Shown: positions 1-13,488, counted from the stretch's first letter. The stretch is 64,000 nucleotides of DNA from Ulva prolifera (GCA_023078555.1 CM041200.1:9544356-9608355), one strand, 5' to 3'. Numbers and translations: made by a program. Notes: generated from the sequence alone by a model not told the origin.

Positions 1-133
1 GCGGACGTGATGGCGCGGCTGAAGAGGCGGCGCAGCTCTGCACGCACCGAAGGCGCGGGGGTGTCGCCTGGCGTGGGGGAAGCCGTGGCGGCGGGTGGTG
101 AGGGGGCGGCTGCGGCCGCGGCGCCGTGAGAGC
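1..133 (-). CDS. Arginyl-tRNA synthetase, second tandem copy: N-terminal exon only (runs off the left edge)
   Basis: This is the start of an exon whose continuation lies left of the window. Read on the minus strand from an acceptor ending TGCAG at 134-138, it encodes an Ala/Pro-rich stretch followed by [15 protein letters not shown]. The same protein is encoded by the first readable exon of the full synthetase gene at 8422-8554; the two DNA segments are nearly identical in their last 90 or so bases and differ mainly in the low-complexity Ala/Pro part, with the frame kept open. This conservation supports a second synthetase gene in direct tandem about 8.4 kb away. Only the beginning of the N-terminal additional domain is visible, so whether the copy is intact cannot be judged here. 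Confidence 0.75.
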
Positions 134-3100
134 CTGCATGGCGGGTGTGTGAAGCGAACCAGAGCAGGGTCGGTGAGGGAGCGCAGCTGCAAACAGAAAC
201 ATGTACATTTGAAGCAGCGTTCAGAGCAGACTTGGAAGCCATGGGCCTGGTGTCTTCTTAGAAGAGCACATCCCCATCGGAATTAAAAAAACAGAAGCAG
301 AAGAAGCATTCAAAAGAATGCTGCGGATGCGGTGGATATGAGTACATACAACAAGTCTCGTGGGCATACTGTGGATGTACTGAGGTGGGATGGCGTGTTG
401 TGGCACCGGCAGGAAGCCTGCTTTGGTGTGAGAGATGAGAGATGGTGTGAGAGATACACGGAGCCAATTGCTGTACCAGTTGGCATCCAGCAGCCTGCAG
501 CTCAAGTTGGCGATACAAATGTAAGCAACAAAAAAGCCTCGATAACGCTGGAGCACCCTTACCTGCGTCAGCTGTGGATGAGTTGTGAGGCATCATCTGA
601 TCTGACCGTTCGATGCCGCGCTCGATGTCAGCGGCCATGGCTCTTTATGAAGCAATCAAGCCTGCAATCTGAATGTATCAGGCTCAATCAATTCTGGTTA
701 TCGAAGCAGATTCAGGCAGCAGTCCCCCAAAGCTCACGGCCAACGACACAGCCCGCCTGACACCTCCCGCCTGCCAAGCTGTCCAGCGCCATGCAGCACG
801 TACCGGAAACGTCCTGCTGCGCACACTCACACAGCATTCACTAAGACGATGTAAGACTCGAAAAATCCGCTGATCGGCGTGACTGAGGCACCAGAGAACA
901 GAGACTAGCTAGGCAGATGTCAACACTCGAGAACGTGCGCCCTCACGGGAAGTGGTAGTCAGTTCCGAGGTAGTGCATGGCATTGTATCATATTGCAGGG
1001 CCACAACATGTTTATGCGCGTGTAGTGGCTGTGCATATGCGCGGCACGCACTGAGACCTTCGCATCCAATTCTGGCTTCTCGCTACCTGCAAAACCTCAC
1101 CAACTCGCCGACAGCGGTGAGCAGCTTCTGATGAACGGGGCGGGAGCGCTCACAGTGGACCACCTCTTACGCCCCACAAGGCAGGAGCTTCCGCCTGATG
1201 AAGATCGGGATGAGTTGTTGGCGACACAAACATCATCAGGTGGCGCCTGTTTGAGGTACATGAATCATGTAACATGATGCACGTTGCCAGGCAGGATCGT
1301 GAGCCTCAACAAGTCATTGGGTCTGGCCCAAAAGACGTCTTCATGAGTCGTATTTGCAATGGGTATGATTCTGTTGGTGACAGCCAAACGGCGAACCTGT
1401 GCTACGTGTATAAGTCGCTCTCAAGCATCCCTGCAGAGCACAAATGCCGAGAAAACAGGTTCCCAGTCCAGCATATTGATGGCTACATGCAATATTCCCC
1501 GAAAAGAAAACGCTGATCGAATCGACCATACTTGTATGTATGTTGCGGTCATCCAGTGATGACCAGCATGTCGAAAGATCTACCGAGACTGCCAGGGATT
1601 CGGAAGCGCAGCACAGGCTAGTCGTATACATCGCCAGCGCCGCAGTGTGTCGGTGACCAACCATTTCTTGAGTAATGCGTGATGGATTTCGTATCTTCAT
1701 CGGGAGGCGCAAATGGGCAACGCCCAGATTCCTTGGACAAAACTTCTGCGATCGAGGCCATCCGGCCATTTCCAGGTGCAGCAACTAGTGCGCAGATAGC
1801 TGTCATAGTGACACCAAGTATATGTTGCGTCCATATCTGCCCATATGTTCGATATGATTTTCAAGAACTTTGCGCACACCCCTCAGTGGCACCGCGATGT
1901 GATTGAAATGGATTGGACAAGCTACCTGCATGCAAAGCAGGCAGAAATTAAAAAAATAACAATAATAAATTAATAAATAATAATTATAATAATAAATACA
2001 ACTCACAATCTCTTTTTCAAAACATATGACTCTGTGATCAAGCCAGTTGGATTCAGCACACTCATGCACATGCGGAATGGGCTGCTTTGCCAACAGTGTA
2101 CACTGTTTAAAGCCATGTTGATAACTAGTGCAGAGATATTCATAAGTCTGAGGATGTTTGGGAGAACAAGTACAGCAGAAACAATCCCGGTGGCGTGTAA
2201 TACCACAAGTATCTTATGGTAAATACACTAGTGTCGGGGTAACTCACTTCAAATGCCTCCTGTGTAATCACCTACGCCACTGTCACCCGACACAGTGCGA
2301 GCGGCACATATCAGATATACAGCACAATTTTCAGAAGTGGCCAACGCATGTTTCATACTTTCATCATGCTGTCTTCATCGAATCGCCTAACTTATTCATC
2401 AAACAGGTGCCTGGGAGCCAGGATGCGGCGAGAAACGTGCCATTCAGCACAGATGCACCAGTGTGCCTCAACTTACTGCTGCTGTACTTTGCACGAGTGT
2501 CTGTGTTTCCTATTCCAGTTCCATGCATTTGCGACCCATGGGATACAAGGGGCGTGAACATGGGCCTGCATGTGGAGCGTGCTTGTGCACGCACCTCGGA
2601 CAGCTTCGGTGGAACACGCCCCAGGACTTGTTTTGTAGCAGCAAGGACAGCCATGCTCCGCAAGTTCCCCCATGACTTGAGAAACACCCTTGAACATGGC
2701 AATGTGTGCTTGCTACATGCCTCACAGTGAAGTGACACTGCCATTCCACAATGCAGATCCTGCCTGTTCCTTGTTCCGGTAGCTCCACTGACACGGCCCA
2801 TTAGCAGCCCAGGAACCTCCATACCAGGGCTCACTGTAATGACTAGCAAACACTTGCCCCTCACATTGGGTACTTCAGTGACTACCAGGTACCCAGAAAC
2901 AGTGCAGATCTCACAACTGACCCACACACCGACCTTTCCCATGCATCAACCTTCGCATCAACCTTCGCGGTGCTGCCTTGAGTGTCACCTTTGTCCTTGT
3001 AACCCACCAGCAAACGTCGGGAGAGGTTCCATGGACACCCATGCTGACCCGAACCACATTGCTGAGAGGTATCCAGAGCATCACAGGATACGTTGGCAGG

Positions 3101-3532
3101 GCTGTGGTGTGTCTATGCATGGTTTAACAGCGGAATAGGGCACGGCCAAGGACAAGGCCGTCGTCACAACTTGTGACTCACAAGCGCTGCCCAGTGCAAC
3201 ATCTGATGGGAGGGGTGGAGCCACCCGTTCCTGACCGCCTGGTTTGGCAAACTCGCTTGGCCCATCCACACCCTAGCCTAGACTCAAGAGCTCTGCATGC
3301 ATGGCATGCAAGCAGCACTCGAGCGACGACTCGGGTAAGGCGCCAGCATGACGGAAGCATTGCACAAGTCCGCGAAACTGCCGCACTCACCCGGCAACAC
3401 CGCCGCTGGCACACCACAGCATACCCTTCAGCCACCACAGCACCACAGCGGCAGAGCGCTGCCAGGTGCGCCGGCGCAGTGCGGTTGTGGCCACGAGGGT
3501 GGCATTCTCAAACCGCCCGCCCCCAGCCCGCC
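134..3532. other. Spacer between the two arginyl-tRNA synthetase copies; no gene recognised
   Basis: About 330-1530 is a diverged copy of 9190-10880 (shared blocks near 550-650 and 9890-9975, and near 1440-1490 and 10830-10870), so it belongs to the synthetase tandem duplication. An AT-rich microsatellite of AAT/ATA type sits at about 1947-2005. Near 2968-3005 is one terminus of the GC-rich dispersed repeat that ends CTTTGTCCTTGTAAC. Open stretches of up to 190 codons exist on both strands at 2158-2942, but none has a domain I recognise and they overlap each other antisense. Confidence 0.5.
1947..2005. repeat. AT-rich microsatellite (AAT/ATA-like)
   Basis: An almost pure A/T run of imperfect AAT and TAA units stands out against the GC-balanced surroundings. 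It lies in the spacer downstream of the arginyl-tRNA synthetase gene. Confidence 0.8.
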
Positions 3533-6500
3533 TCATATCCGGTAGAGGGGCGTGATGCCGAGGAGCTGGAAGCAGGCGCGCATGACGACGGCGGTGGACT
3601 CGCAGAGGAGCAGCCGGGAGTCCTGCTCCGGGGAGCCGACGACCTTGCACTCGGTGTAGAAGCTGTTGAAGGCCTCGCTGAGGGCGTAGAGGTACTCCGT
3701 GATGCGGTTCGGCATCAGCTCCTCGAGGGTGTCCTCCACGGCCTCCGGGAACTTGGCCAGGTGCAGCGCCAGCGCCTCCTACAGGAGCGCACCACACGCA
3801 TGCTCAGGCACATGTTTGTGGGTTTCCATGTTCTACATAACATCGCTGCAATGTGACAGCTGAGAGACAGGTACACGACGCCATCACCAGTCGGACACAG
3901 CGCACGACTGCTCATCACCACCGCAAGCGGTGCACACAGCACGCAGCTCCGAGCCAGGTCTGCAGGCCTCGAAGCCTACGCGCTGGAGGGGAGCTACACT
4001 GGCCCAGATTCCCGGGCCTCATCTTCGGCACCACAGAAACAAGACGGCACTACTAGCAGCACAAAGACAGCACCTGTCATGGCACAGTCACGCGGTGCAT
4101 GTAACGACCCCAGCCGGCCCCATTGTAAGCCGTCCAGGACAACGTATCGCAGAACAACGACCCGCATCACAGAGGGGATGCCAGAAGAACTGCAGGGAAT
4201 GTGGACAGGTCAGCGTGTCACGCCACAGCAACGCCGAGTGGCCCGCACCTCGAAGGGGCTGCTGAAGACGATGCTCGTCTCCTGCGCGAGCAGCGCGATG
4301 TCCTTGCCGCCCTTGCGCACGATGCCGGCGATGCGAGCGTGCGCGTACACGAGGTACACCGCCGTGTTGCCCTTGAGCGCGAGCATCGCGTCAAACGCAA
4401 ACTTGTAGTTCGTGAGGCGTGAGTTCTTGAGGTCGGCGTACTTGACGGCGCCGTAGCCGATCGCGGCGGCCGAAGCCTCCACCTCCGCCTCGTCGACGGC
4501 CTCCCCGGACTCTGCGCGGCGCTCGCGGATCGTCTCGGCGCAGCGGTCCTTCGCCTCGTCCAGCAGCTCCACTAGGCGGACGTTCTGCACGTGGAACGGC
4601 ACTGTCATGTCAACATGCAGCAGCCTCGCGGCTGGCATCTAAAATACAGACCGGAACATGTGGATGTGTTCTATGTGATTGGGCCTGGCGTTCCAAGTCT
4701 AGGGGACAGTGGCCACGACATTCACCGTCGATGCAGGCGACGCGTGCGTGACGCTTGATTGCGAGGGGTTTGCAAGCGGGGTTCTATGGTTTGGCAGGGG
4801 CCCCGCAGTGACTCATTGTTGGGGCTGCGGCTTGCGCTGCCAGTCATCGCCAAGCTTTTGCATCAATCACAGTGGCACTGCCAGACATCGCAGCACCGAA
4901 TCAGCGATCCACAGGCACCAAACAAGAGGACACAGCGGCTATGCGCAAGCGAGCGTCGACCTTGTCGGCCTTCGACCACACAAACTCAGCACATGCCAGA
5001 AAGCCTTTACATAGAGGGAGGGGCAGAGGGAGAGGTCAGGGGGGGGAGCTGCGCACGTTGGTGGCACTGCGGGTGCGCAGGCGCTTGCCGTCTTCTCCCA
5101 ACACGAGCCCAAAGCCGACGTGGTCGACGCGCGGCGGCTGTGCGGGGTCCTCCGGTAGCCACCCGGCCATGCGGGCAGCCTTGAAGATGGCGGTGAAGTG
5201 CTGCGCCTGGCCGACATCTGTCACGTAGATGATCCAGTCAGCCTTCTCCTCGGTTAGCCGCTGCCGGATGGCGGCCATGTCCGTGCTGCATGCGTGCGCG
5301 GGCTATTGGGACTGATGTACTGTGTGGCCAGACTAAGATCGGTTTTTGCCATGGCATGAAGTGTTCGGGAGGCTTGTGAGCTACGATTTGGGCTGGGTGC
5401 ATCGCCTCAGGCTGTCAAGGTGTCAATCGTTCAGGTCAGATATATGCTTGTCTACTTGATGAATCATCATCGGCGATGCACCCAGCCATGCGTAGTGTAT
5501 GCCACGCTGCCAGCGCTGTACCTAAGGTGTACCCTGATACCTGGCCAGTACAGTACAGTATAACAAGCACCATGCATGGTCAGTCTTGGAGCATATAAAC
5601 CTGCTGCCAATGTAACAGGCATGATGTTAGGAAGGGCGGGACCCCACCTGGCGTAGCCGAAGCCACCGTCGCTCTTCTGCACCATCAGCGGCGGCACGCC
5701 GTCGGTGCGCTCAGTCCACACGACCTTGGCGCCATCACTGTCCGTCAAGATGCCCTGCTCCGCGAGCGCCTCGACGGTGCCTGGGAGCTTTGGGTTGTAG
5801 TAGCTCTCACCCCGCTCCTGCACCCCCGCCCCATGCATGGTCTCGAGTGTACACTATTGGCGTTACACACAGCAGCATGGCATGCTGCAGTGAGAGTACG
5901 AATGTTTGCGGTGCGTTGGCAGATACCAGTAACTCCAGCTAGGTTGCCCGCGATCCTGACCGACACGCCAACAGAGTTCACGTCAAGTGGAGTACAGTTG
6001 CGAAGCTGAAGTTTGTACCTGCCATGTGCCGTACCGAAAAAGCTCAGGGACCCCATACCGAAAGAACACTCCAGATTGATGTTGCACTGGCGCGGGCACA
6101 GGACGCACTTCACCGCACGAGACAAAGTTATGGCTTTGTCACAAGCCACACTGAATCTTTGTTGTACTGAGCGGTGGCCCGCGGATGTGGGGAGGCTGCA
6201 CTGCACATAATAGCAGGGCGAGTGGCGGCAGGGTCTTGCATACAGCAGGAGGCCCTGTGAGTGCTGCACTGCAATCCCAGCAGAAGTCCGCAGACGTTGC
6301 TGTACGGTAGCAGGACTTGCATATTGGCAAGGGATTGCTCACCCCATGTAGGTCCAAGCATGCCTTCTGTGGCAGTGTGTACTGAGGCAGGAAGACGTCC
6401 ACGTGTCGCCGACCAACCCGACGTCGCCTCTCACCTCTCCTCATAATGAGAAGAGTAAGGTCAGCAATATCATGCGAGCAGCAAGGTGCGGCAACAGCCG

Positions 6501-8554
6501 GGGGTTTGTGCGCACCTCGAGCTTCACGCCAAGGCGGTCGTACAGCGCCGCGAACTCGCGGCGGGAGGCCTCGCAGATGCGGCCCCACGCCTTCAAGGAC
6601 TCCTCGTCGCCGGACTGCAGCTTTGTGACGGCCTCTCGTGACCGCGTCTTGAAACCCTCGTCCTCATCAAACCGCTGCTTTGCGGCCCTGCACGGTCGCC
6701 GTCGCTCCAGAATATGGTTTGTCAGAAGATGAAATCACAGTTGAACTCGGTATGTACAGCAGTCAAACAGATGTCGCGAGACAACAGAGCGACTCGCACG
6801 CCATTGTGTGGCGAATTGCCCGGATGCGCCTGACCCCATGCTGCATGTTGCAGCTACTGGATGCGCATCCTTGCAGCGGTATCACGTTCGCACAGTGATA
6901 TTACCACAGGCATAACCTAATCCATATGCACTCCGCAGATGAATTGTTGGCTGACATCATCCAGACGTTCCACTGCGCCCGCCACGATCCACATCTGACA
7001 GGTGAACCGGTCCAGACAGGACAGACACCAAGCAGCACGATTCTGTGAGTGTACCATGTGTACCATGTGAACACTACCGGCGAGTGCCGAGGGGGGAGGG
7101 GCGCACTTGTAGAGGGCCATGAGGTCCGAGACGGCTTCGGCGCCATCGGCCTCGAGGCCGCCCTCGCGCTCCCGCATGAACTGGATGAGCATGCCGAACT
7201 GCGTGCCCCAGTCGCCGATGTGGTTCAGCCGCAGCACGTCCGCGCCACACAGCTCCAGCGTGCTGCACGGCACCGACCGGTCATTGTGTGTCCAGGTGTC
7301 ATTGTGTGTCCAGGTGTCATTGTGAACCGCGGCCATGCAGACATGGTCCTCATCACACCCCGCGGCCGAGCCACTGTCTTTGCGACACGCTGGCGCTCAG
7401 TCACTGTACCTCCAACACACAGCTGCCGAGGCAGCAGGGAGAGGAAAGACATGAACGGTGTTCGCGACACGCCATGCCCCTCCCCTCTGCGAGTCATCCT
7501 CGGCAGAGCATCACGCCGCAGAGGCACAACATTCCAGCATCGAGGGGCATGTGAAGGTGGCGCCCTGGGTGCAGCTGGTGCTGTCACAAGCATCGGAGAA
7601 ACGAGAAGCTGCAATCCCACATGGTATGGTCGCTATGGTGGAAGAGAGCATAGGTGCAGATGAGTCATCTCAGATGACAGGTGGCAGGTAACGGCCCCGA
7701 TCACACATGTGCTCAGGACAAGGAACACCAGGGGCCTGTAAGGCTGCACCACAGCTTGCGGGGGAGGCGTACTTGCAGATGGTGTCGCCGATGATGGTGG
7801 AGCGGAGGTGGCCGACGTGCATCTCCTTCGCGACGTTCGGCGACGAGAAGTCGACGACGACGCGCTTGCGCACCGGCGCGACCACGCGGCGCACGCCGCC
7901 CACGAGGATGCCCTGCACGTGCGCCGCGAGCCACGATCGCGAGAGCTTGATGTTGATGAACCCCGGGCCGGCGAGCCTGCAGGCAAACGTTCTCATGCAC
8001 GAGCTAAATGCATTTTGAATGTATACAGTTCAACTCTGAATATTTGCAGGGTGGTAATGATTCTGCAACCTCGGGTGCAACTGGGTTCGCTTTCAAGAAC
8101 GCCTGGCCACTGCAGTCGTCAAGTGCGATGCGCGAAGGCATCGGAGTCGACTGGCACCAATGCGATCACACAACAACAGGTGACCATGGCGACGCGGTCA
8201 CATGCGCGGGGGCGGCGCACGAAGTCTCGTCGATGAGCTCGATGCTGGGTGCATCAAGAGCGTCTAGGATGGCCTGGGCAACTGCGCGGGGATTCTTTGG
8301 CGCCCCAGGGGAGCCCTTCAACCGCCCAAAGATCGCCATCGCGTTGTTGCACTGGTAGTCACCGAACTTCGGGTTGGCGCACGGCACGAGCGCAACGTCT
8401 GCGGATGCATCGGGGAAGGCTGACGTGATGGCGCGGCTGAAGAGGCGGCGCAGCTCTGCACGCACCGAAGGCGCGGGGGTGTCGCCTGCTGCGGGGGTTG
8501 CTGTGGCGGCGGGGGGTGGTGAGGCGGCGGCCGCGGCCGCAACGCCGCGGGAGC
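3533..8554 (-). CDS. Arginyl-tRNA synthetase (class I aminoacyl-tRNA synthetase), eight readable exons
   Basis: Charges tRNA-Arg with arginine. Minus-strand exons are 8554-8221, 7976-7773, 7262-7107, 6687-6516, 5817-5648, 5285-5057, 4584-4249 and 3778-3533 (stop TGA at 3535-3533); together they give one open frame of about 614 residues. Order: Ala/Pro-rich leader, N-terminal additional domain ([14 protein letters not shown]), then GPGFINIKL, the class I signature [10 protein letters not shown] (HVGH near residue 164), [26 protein letters not shown], the [11 protein letters not shown] stretch that replaces KMSKS in many family members, and a DALR-type anticodon-binding C-terminus ending LYRI. 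Most donors are GTGCG; exceptions are GTACG (intron 2) and GTGGG (intron 5). Most acceptors are GCAG, and the last is TAG. Exon 1 begins in phase after an acceptor, so at least one 5' exon with the start codon is missing from this model. Length and motifs match cytosolic or organellar enzymes; targeting cannot be judged. Confidence 0.93.
7282..7325. repeat. 18-bp tandem repeat in synthetase intron 2
   Basis: The unit GTCATTGTGTGTCCAGGT occurs about two and a half times in a row within the intron between the second and third readable exons of the arginyl-tRNA synthetase gene. It is a short minisatellite; no function is suggested. Confidence 0.85.
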
Positions 8555-8914
8555 CTGCATGTCCGGTGTGTGGTGTGGCAGATGGGGTAGATGAGCAAGC
8601 TGCCAGACATCAAAGTAAAAGGCTTGACCCGGCTTTCAAAGCAGGCTCAAAAGGAAGGGTGAATGAGTGTGAAGGCATGCATGTATACCAGTCAGCTCAC
8701 TGCAGCTGCTGACTGGGGTTGCGCAGCCAAAACTGCTGTTTGGGGCGGCACCAGGCGTATAGACGATGATAATGCATGAGACAGATGTACACGGTATTGG
8801 GACAGCGATATCCAGGCAACAGCAGGCAGCAGAGGGGAGGGGCTGCTGGGCTGATTGGAGTTGAATCAATCAACTCCTTCATTGATTGAGGGGTCAAGCC
8901 TTCTACTTTGGCTT

Positions 8915-8985
8915 GAGTAGTAGCAAGCTGATACTACTATCAGCTTGCTACTGAAGCTGATAGTAGCTTGCTATCAGCAGGCTAC
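8915..8985. repeat. Cluster of nested inverted repeats
   Basis: Alternating copies of a segment like AGCAAGCTGATAGTA and its reverse complement follow each other with almost no spacer, which would allow several alternative hairpins. It lies upstream of the arginyl-tRNA synthetase gene. Confidence 0.75.
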
Positions 8986-10553
8986 TGATGACGGCACTGA
9001 ATGGTGGTGGTCAACATCACACATATGCCTGAATCACTGCAGCGCCAATGGCAATGTGGAACGACGCGAACCAGTATTGCGCTATAAACGGACATTGTAA
9101 ACATCGGCCTATCGCTGTCTGCGAGAGGGTGACTGGAGATAAGAGAGTACAGCCGCTGCAGTGTACGTAAGCACAGACATCAAAGCTCGCAGCAGTGTGC
9201 TGGATGCACTGAGGTAGACATGGGATGGCATGCTGTGGTTCAGGCATGAGCCATGCTTTTGCGTTAGAAATACACGGAGCCAACTGGGGTATAAGTTGTC
9301 ATCCGGCAGTTGGGACGGATGTCTCGAGCAAGCACAACAGCAAGCACAAGCACTTTAACAGTTCAGCCAGGTTGCAGAATGAGATCAGAAGCACCGACAT
9401 GAGCCTTCGCAGCGGAATTTAGCGAATGAATTGTTCAATCTAGCCCAGTGTGAAAATTGGCATGTTTTGTAGTTGCTGGTCGGACCGGCATTTGTGGCCA
9501 TCAGTCGGGCATCAGCTGCTCGGGAAGGACGTAAAGATGGCGAAGCAGGGGTTGATCTAAAAGAGGATGACCGATAAACTTTGAGGGATTCCTTACCTGC
9601 ATGAACAGTCTCTGGTCAGCCTGGCGTGACGGCATGGCGCGTTGGATGGCTCTGCGAAGCTCGTCCGTGCAGCTGTATGCAGCACACAAGCTGAGCATAC
9701 GATGGAGACATGTGGTTTATGATTACATTTGGTGTGCCAGTATTGTGTGACGAGGATTGCCACGCATACGAGAGTACGTGCGTGCTGCTCGGTCTGGGTG
9801 CTCCAGTGCAAGCACCAGCCGCGACGCTGAGAAACTCCGAAGCAAGTGCATACAACAGAGCAGCCTTGCCAACACTGGAGCACCCTTACCTGAGCCTGTT
9901 GTGGATGCGTTGTGAGCCATCATCTGATCTAACAGCTCGATGCCGCGCTCAATGTGAGCGGCCATGGCTGTTTATCAAGCAATCACGTCTGCAAGCTATG
10001 TCTTTCAGATTCAAGCAAATATGTTGATCAAATCATATCAAGGCAGCAGTCTCCTAGAGCTGGCGGCCAACGACACAGCCAGCCTGCCAAGCTGCCCAAC
10101 GCCACGCAGCACGTACCGGAAGAGCCCTGTTGCGCAAACTTGCGCAGCATTCACTGAAATGATCTAAGAATAGAGTTTCTCTGCAGATCGGCGTGGTCGA
10201 GGCACACAGAACAGAGAGTGTGTAGACAGAGGTCAACACTCGAGAACGTGCGCCCTCACGAAAATGTTGTAGTCAATTTCAAGATCTTACATGGTATGAT
10301 ATCAAGAATTTGGGGCATGAACATGTGTATGCGTTTGCAATTACTGCGCAAATGCGCTGCACGCACTGTATCCTTCGCACTCAATACTGGCTTCTCGCTA
10401 CCTGCAAAACCTCACCATCTCGCTGGCAGAGTTGTGCAGCTTCTGATGGACGGGACAGGGGCGCTTCCAATCAACCATCTGATACAATGCCAGTCACTTT
10501 TTTGTTTTGGGTCCGAAGAACGCGAGGATCTGTTGGATTGACAACGCTCACTA

Positions 10554-10587
10554 GCTCACGACTGACTGGATCCAGTCAGTCGTGAGC
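10554..10587. repeat. Perfect 34-bp palindrome with adjoining direct repeats
   Basis: Two 17-base arms meet without spacer at a central GGATCC. The right arm core (CAGTCAGTCGTGAGCACTG) is repeated directly just downstream at about 10590-10613. Confidence 0.9.
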
Positions 10588-13488
10588 ACTGCAGTCAGTC
10601 GTGAGCACTGCAGTACATGTGTATTCGAATACACAGTGGCCATCATAGTGGCCATCGCCAGGCAGGATTGTGACACTGAAAAATCATGACATTTCGGCCA
10701 AATTATCCTCAACCACTGTACATGATATCCTCAAACACTGTACATGTGTGGGGGGGCTGCTGCTGCACGTGAACGCCAACCGGGGGAACCACGAATGTAT
10801 GCCATTCACAAGCAGCCGCGATGAGCACCAATGCCGCGAGAACAGGTTCCCAGTCCAGCATGTTGACAGCTACGAGAAAAAGTCACCAGAAAGCAGATGC
10901 CTGATGGAAGCATCCATATGCATCTGTATGTTGCGGTCAGCATGGCCAGAGCGTCCCACATGCATAGGCAAGGGCATGCCATGCTGAGCGACATCAATCA
11001 AGCAGCGACTCAAGCTCGCTGGGAAAGGCATGTGAGCTTGGTGGAGGTGTTAAACAGCGATAGGACATGCTTGACTCTGTATGGCTCAGACTTGTCTGCC
11101 CGAAAGGAACGAAACGTTATTGCAAACAGTTTCTTAAGCCCGAGGCAAACAATAGCTGTAGCTGCCGTGTGGCTCGGGGGGTTCTCACATGGCATGGGAG
11201 AGTGACAGGGCCTCATGGCCTGAGCGGCCTGGAGTAGGTATGAATCCGGCGTGGAGGCACAAACTGAGGATGTATCGCACGGTCATGACATAGACATGAG
11301 CAACTTGGTCTGACCAATTTGTGGTGACTGCACAGCCATGCTGGCAGGCACCCCACTGCGGTGCTTGCATGCTCAGTCCAACGGCTGCAGGTTTGGATGC
11401 AATTGAAGCAGCATGGACATCGATTTCTCATGCTTGCAGCACACATGCAGGCTTCGTCAACGCAGTGCCAAAAGGTCCAGATACGGATGACAAGCACCTG
11501 CGTGTCCTTCCTCCTAGGCAGAAGTCAGATCTGTGCAGAAGGTGCTAGGTCGGACTACTGCCTAGTGGCACAACATTCGGCATATGGAGGCCAAATGATC
11601 TTATAGCCTAAGGTACGTTTGGCCTAGGCGTCAGTCCCACGGGGAGCGGCAATCGATGACACAAAGAGTCTCTTCATCCATGGGCCAGACAAAACCGCAG
11701 CGATCTCGTGTGGCACTGCGAGTACATCACGTCTCTGGAGCCTCTGTGTTTCTTACACCGTTGGTCAATGAGTTTGATTGCATACCAGCCAGTACGTGCT
11801 AGGCGCACTGTCACCAAACCGGACAGGCACAGAATAGAATGCTCCAGTGTCAAAATGATCTTGCCAAAGATAGCTACTGCTTGGCCATGCATGAAGATGC
11901 AGGCTTTTATACTGTTATACTCACACTGTCGATGGCTCATTCGACATTGGGTCACAGCAGCGCCAGGTTGTGTCTGTAGGCAGGATCGGCAGGACAATTG
12001 GTGTAGGGGCAGCATCGATGGCTGGTTGTTGTACGTGGGTGTTGGCCGGGGCTTGTGTGTGACGTGCTCTTGTTCTTGTGCTGCACGACTCTTGCGGTAC
12101 TAAATGCCTCCTTGCCTGAGTCCTTGTGGAACACAGCACCAGGGCTGTACATGTCAGTAACGACATAATCATCCTGATGCAACGATCAAAGAGCCTGTTC
12201 TCGTGAGGATCCAGCATCTATACACAGACGTCCCCGAGATCCTCGAACGATGCTCGCGGAATGCTGTAGCTCTTTGGGCCCATTCAAAGAGGAACCGGAC
12301 ATGCTCTTCCCCGACTTGCACCAATGACCATAAGTCGGGTGCTCTGATACGCTGTCGTTGTCCATACTATGTTTTCTCCTTAATTAATTTGTTAAGACAG
12401 CAGAAATTGCTGTGGAATGACCGCGGACTGTTGCCTGTCAAGGCCCTCGATCGATGGACAGCAGCGCCAGAGACTGGAAGCAGCGAGCACCAATGCATAA
12501 TCCGTGGGCTGACGTATGATACTGGGTGGGCCATGGGCTGTCTTGTATCACGCTGTCGAACTCACATGCTCCAGCTAGACTCCCGCGAGCGTTGATCATC
12601 CAGCAATCGTGTGGCGTTGGGGTAGTTGCACGAGGTACACGGGTTGCGCAGCACTTGCTTGACATATACCTGGGAAAGATGACCATCATTGAATTTGCTG
12701 CTAATTGCGTAGACTGGGGCAAGTTGCTCCTGCAGAGCATCCCGTTCCGCTCATAGCCTTGCCACACATACCCGTCTATTGCGCAACCCGAGCCCACGGC
12801 TGCAGCTGACAGCGCGTTGAACACATATTAACCTGGTTGGGTAGTGGTAAACATGCAGTTCTTCAAAAGAGTCTTGGGAGGTCCAGGGAACGACAAGGGT
12901 GCGTCTTCTCTTCCGTGTCAACCCTTCTCCTGAACATCCATCTGCAGTTGGACATGTAATAACACTGTAGCTGTGAACAAGGGCTGATAACAGCTCGTGC
13001 GGTGGCCTGACAACGTAGCAATTGTCCGCTTGTTTGCCTGAAGCTGTGTTCGTCTGACTGAACATAGACCATGTCTACGTATAATCGCGCTCGCTAAAGT
13101 GTTGAGCTCTCGCATGCTGAATGTGCATGCTGTGTCTTGCTAGCAAACGCTGGCCAGGTTCCGTGTGTCAGCGTACACTCCAGAGACGTCCTCGCGGCTG
13201 AATCACGCAGGAGGAGGGTAGTCCCGATTCATACATATGACCCATCGGCAGATCAATGCTTGTACCGCATCTTCCGCGACGTGGGCCTGGACAAATTTGT
13301 CCATCGCCTGCACTATACCTGCGGTGCAACAATTCGAAAGTCCCCCATGGCTACGCACAGATGTTGTACCTCGTATACACCTATCCTGAAGCTAGAACTG
13401 GTCTCCGTCATATCAGAGTTCATTGGCAACAAACGCGGTGATCGGATGTCTATAGCGCACATCAGTCGTCTCCAATTTCGTGTCACAG

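Larger units (their letters stand above)
8555..13488. other. Spacer between arginyl-tRNA synthetase and the ESCRT-III gene; no gene recognised
   Basis: The unidentified 5' exon(s) of both flanking genes probably lie here, since the two genes are divergent. Recognisable content: a cluster of short inverted repeats built on AGCTGATAGTAGC at about 8915-8985; the block 9190-10880 that is duplicated at 330-1530; a perfect 34-bp palindrome at 10554-10587 with following direct repeats; and paired TGTACATG motifs near 10720-10745. From about 11.0 to 13.4 kb several open stretches of 100-150 codons overlap on both strands without recognisable domains. Confidence 0.5.

Noticed and set aside
561-638. 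Candidate first exon of arginyl-tRNA synthetase (MAADIERGIERSDQMM..., GTAAGG donor), also at 9890-9965
   Set aside because: Both copies are 76 bases with the same donor, but most differences between them change the amino acid, and no downstream acceptor joins it in frame to the known exons.
7270-7330. Short direct repeats considered as a CRISPR-like array
   Set aside because: Contiguous 18-bp tandem units without spacers, inside an intron of a eukaryotic gene.
9614-9690. Exon-like minus segment TDELRRAIQRAMPSRQADQR between AG and GT
   Set aside because: It does not fit the phase of the upstream candidate exon and is absent from the flank of the other synthetase copy.
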